Below are positions 60,946 to 64,000 of a stretch of 64,000 nt of DNA, one piece after another (the first letter of the stretch is position 1; each line of letters opens with the position of its first letter). Under the pieces are notes generated by a model, which searched no databases, was not told the DNA's origin, and saw only the letters and a program-made list of their open reading frames with translations. The stretch is from Phoenix dactylifera. Taxonomy: Eukaryota; Streptophyta; Magnoliopsida; Arecales; Arecaceae. Position numbers and translations under genes: made by a program. The DNA is taken from the NCBI RefSeq assembly GCF_009389715.1, contig NW_024067736.1, positions 558,001 to 622,000 of the forward strand. The letters are read 5' to 3'.

Positions 60946-62380
60946 TCTCTATTATGTCTTGAATCTCTAGTTATTATCCCTTTACTCGCATTCACATCAA
61001 TTCAATATTACCATCATCTAGTTTTTAACCATGTAGCTTAGTCGTTTCAGAGTCACCAATGTTTATTGAGAAGTTAACAATCAAGTCAACCATATTGTGG
61101 ACTTAGCTGGCATGTATTTGATTTGATGTATCTTAAATACTGACCAACAAAACAAATAGATTTCATATTAAGTTTTAATGTAAGTTCTAGAAGGCTGTCA
61201 TAGATTAAAAAATGGGACTAAAAGTAGGTCAGATTATATCTAACCATATTTGTTTCGATATTCGAATCGGATCGAATTCAGATACTATTTTTTTATCACG
61301 ATCGGATACGAATACAGATCTGGATGGTCAGCTCAAAAATCTTCCAAATTTGGATATGGTTGTAAATATACATGATTTTTTTGGATTTCGATGTAGATTC
61401 AAATAACCGTAAAAAAGGATAAGTGAAAAAAAAAGTTTAAGTTAAATGAGAGAACCAATTAAGTGATTAACCAAATCTAAACTAAAGAAAACTTAGATAT
61501 CAGATGACCGTCACTTAAGATAATAATCCAAATATGAAATACTCGATTCGAATAAAATCTTTCAAATCACCCTACATGCCCGAAAGGCGCAAATCTCTTG
61601 TTCATTCGTTTCGTCCCTCTTTCCTCTTTGTCGTCTTCAAGCAACTAGGATTTCGATAATTCCGTCCACTTCTTAGTTTTCATCCGGAGATTGCAACCGG
61701 CGACAACCATGAGATGCGGCATCATAGATCCTGTCTATTTTGGTGACGAGCAACTTTGAGCAGTATATTCTTTACGAAATTATTAATTTTTATTGTTAAT
61801 AAATACTTTCTAAAATTATATTTTTAATTGAATCTTTCTTTTATGATTATGTCTTTATTGCTGGTTTTCATTATTGAATTTTGCTTAAATTTGATTAACA
61901 TCCGAAAAAGGTATCTAATTTATATCTATATTCGTATAAAAAAATATGTATAGGTCTAATATCCGATTCGTATACATATCCGTTTAGAACAAATATGAAT
62001 ATTAATTTCAACATCCATTTAATATTTGTTTCCATGTTCTTCGTTAAAAAATATGGATATATGTATATATATATCCCATCCAAGGCTGGTATTAATAGAA
62101 TATAAGTAGATTTGAAAAAACATGATGTCAAGATCAACAAATTAAGAGACATATAATAGGAAATTTTCTTTTACACCAAATCAAATACTAGCATACATGA
62201 AGGATATTCTTTTTTACTTGTTTGTAAAAGAATGTGAGCATATACAATAGAGTGTTTAGCCATCATTTCTAGTATTATTTTTCATTAGTATGTCACAGTA
62301 TTCTCCTTCAAAAGAAAGATCACTATATAGGGATTGCTTGAGTTAGTTCCACAGGTACCTTTTTATGACCTTCCTATGTG

Positions 62381-62389
<9 letters not shown>
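60946..62389. other. Spacer with a possible inverted-repeat element
   Basis: GAATCGGATCGAATTCAGAT and GATCGGATACGAATACAG at 61260-61320, and ATCCGATTCGTATACATATC in the opposite sense at 61960-61980, may be the two ends of a decayed DNA element. A GC-richer core (61570-61760) lies between them. No transposase or clear termini are seen. Confidence 0.3.

Positions 62390-62439
<50 letters not shown>
62390..62439. repeat. (TA)n microsatellite
   Basis: Fifty bases of uninterrupted AT/TA repeat. Confidence 0.97.
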
Positions 62440-62442
<3 letters not shown>

Positions 62443-62469
62443 CATGCTAATTGTATCTGTTGAAAGATC

Positions 62470-62804
62470 TTTTATTATCAGAGTACCAGATGCTGGTGGT
62501 AGTCAAACTCATGACATCTCTATGGGGACAGAGGAGTTAATTAGATATGTGAGCTGACCATATGTTTTTGGAGGGTGATTCATTGATGGTGATAGGCCAT
62601 TTTGAGACAGAGGCAGCCACTATTGAATATTGATGGGCTTTTCAAGAATCATGCGCGCCTTATTCAATTCCACGCATCTTTATCATAAGGCTCGGAACTG
62701 TGAATTAATTGGTTAGGGTTCCATGATATTTCGGGTTTTTTTTATTTTATTGAATGCATCCATATTAGAAGGGTACGAACCTTCTGGGTTGGCCAAAAAA
62801 AAAA
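62470..62804 (+). mobile_element. LINE RNase H remnant with A-tail
   Basis: Near 62547-62635 one frame reads ADHMFLEGDSLMVIGHFETE, the second acidic block of the LINE RNase H, followed by degraded sequence and an A-run at 62796-62804 that marks the 3' end. It keeps sequence equivalent to part of the remnant at 60740-60945, so the two are probably separate insertions. Confidence 0.6.
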
Positions 62805-63690
62805 TAGAGTGGTGCTCCCCAGCACCACTTAAATTCCCACTCGTAACGCGAGACTTTATCTTTTCTCTCACCTAACTATATATTTTTCACCTAACCATCT
62901 GTTTCACCTAATCATATCCTTCCTATCACATGACTATATATTTTAAATATATAGTAAAAAAATACTTATTTTTTTACATAAATATCTTCCTAAATATTAA
63001 TTTTGTATAAATAAATATCTTCATAAATATCTTCCTAAATATTAATTTTCAAAATTGATATATATATATATATCTTAGTAAAATACTTGTTTTGCTATTC
63101 CGTCTATTTTTTATTTTTATTTTTGCATGTATAGCTACGCCATCTAACGCCGTTAAAAAATTAATAGTTTAAAAATAAAATAATTAAAATATTCTTAATG
63201 GGTAGATGTGCCAAAAAAAATATTTATAAAACAATCGGTAAAATAGTAATTTTAAAATTTTATTTTATTTTTAATTAAAATAAATATTGTTTTTTATTAA
63301 TAATGTTGGAAAAATCGTTATATTAGAGATAGTTGTGCAAAAATAGTATTTTATGATGATACAGAAATAAATATAAATTTTAAGAAGGTATTCACTTAAA
63401 TTTAAAATTTTAGAAGGATATTTTTGTAAAAAAATCTAAATAATAATTATAACAAATTTAAATTATTTATTTTTTAAAATTTTGATTTAGTACTATTAAA
63501 TTATCAAACTTTTAAATTCAACCGACTCAAATTCTAGCTATAAATTTTGTCACCACCAAATTGTCACCTAACGTCACATAAGGTATGATCCGAATTAAAT
63601 AAATATAAAAAATTAATAATCTAATTATATTAAATTAAAATTTTAAAATAAAAAATAGAATTTTTTACATGATTACTTCTATGAAAAACC
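62805..63690. other. Very AT-rich intergenic DNA
   Basis: Repeated ATAAATATCTTC(C/A)TAAATATTAATTTT words near 62980-63050 suggest a small local duplication. No coding signal. Confidence 0.5.
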
Positions 63691-64000
63691 TATAATGACG
63701 GTTTCGCCGTTCGGCTTCCGCATAAAGAGAGCAAAATTCCACCATAAGGCAAGAAAGCAATTGAACGATTTGATCTCTACCAAAAACGGCAAAAAAAAAA
63801 AAAGTAACGGAAAGGATAAAAAAAGCGAAAGGAATAATGCTAAAAGGAAAGAAAGAAGGCCATTAGCACAGCGAGGACAGAATCCGGCTGCTCCTTCTTC
63901 TTCTTCTGCAAGAAGCCATCGGCCGCCTATCTCGCCGCTGTCGTTCGCCTTCTAAACCAGGCAAGCTTAACCGAAACCCTCGCTCTTCTCCCTTCACCCC
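63690..64000 (+). other. Possible 5' region of a gene that continues beyond the window
   Basis: GC content rises sharply after 63880, with a CT-rich stretch and GAAACCCTCGCTC near 63971, a pattern like the leader of a plant housekeeping gene. An 86-codon Lys/Arg/Ser-rich frame at 63695-63955 has no recognised domain and may be leader sequence. The window ends before any clear coding exon. Confidence 0.25.

Noticed and set aside
60740..62804. One LINE RNase H domain split by a 1.5-kb insertion
   Set aside because: The second remnant keeps its own sequence equivalent to the end of the first, so two insertions fit better.
63695..63955. 86-codon Lys/Arg-rich protein
   Set aside because: Composition-driven frame with no domain, more likely leader or upstream sequence of a gene beyond the window.

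Overview
The window is nuclear DNA of a flowering plant. Spliceosomal introns, GC-rich first exons, a plant clade A PP2C, a plant GH9 endoglucanase with a CBM49 tail, and the mix of Copia, LINE, Mutator, PIF/Harbinger, hAT, SINE and TRIM elements all say so. The GC-rich first exon of the PP2C and the general look suggest a non-grass monocot, perhaps a palm, but nothing here fixes the family. Only three intact protein genes are convincing; most of the rest is transposon debris and AT-rich intergenic DNA.

Layout. 1-3349: 3' part of a decayed LINE (reverse transcriptase, zinc-binding region, RNase H). 3350-23000: intergenic DNA with many nested or decayed elements: PIF/Harbinger MITEs, a hAT-like element holding one of them, a 41-bp minisatellite, a truncated LINE, a 984-bp Mutator-type element filled with GGA repeats and flanked by a perfect 9-bp target duplication, and a TRIM. 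23453-29457 (+): nine-exon GH9 endoglucanase (class C, CBM49). 30000-37500: repeats, including a long foldback MITE inside a TRIM terminal repeat. 38226-43285 (+): three-exon clade A PP2C, with a cluster of ACGTG (ABRE-like) boxes upstream. 46671-47310 (-): four-exon ribosomal protein eL33 (L35a), with site II and telo-box motifs upstream. 47638-52764: complete but inactivated Mutator-like element with an N-terminal PB1-type domain, long terminal inverted repeats and a perfect 9-bp duplication. 54177-58998: complete but inactivated Copia element with 304/303-bp LTRs and a 5-bp duplication. 59000-64000: LINE RNase H remnants, microsatellites and AT-rich DNA.

The three genes are functionally unrelated: cell-wall glucan hydrolysis, abscisic-acid signalling and the cytosolic ribosome. 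The main interest lies in the layered transposon history, where several insertion boundaries and target duplications can be read directly, and in the coding structure of the Mutator element. I saw no tRNA, rRNA or CRISPR array. I did not find a clearly undescribed system; the PB1-bearing Mutator element and the GGA-filled element are the best leads.
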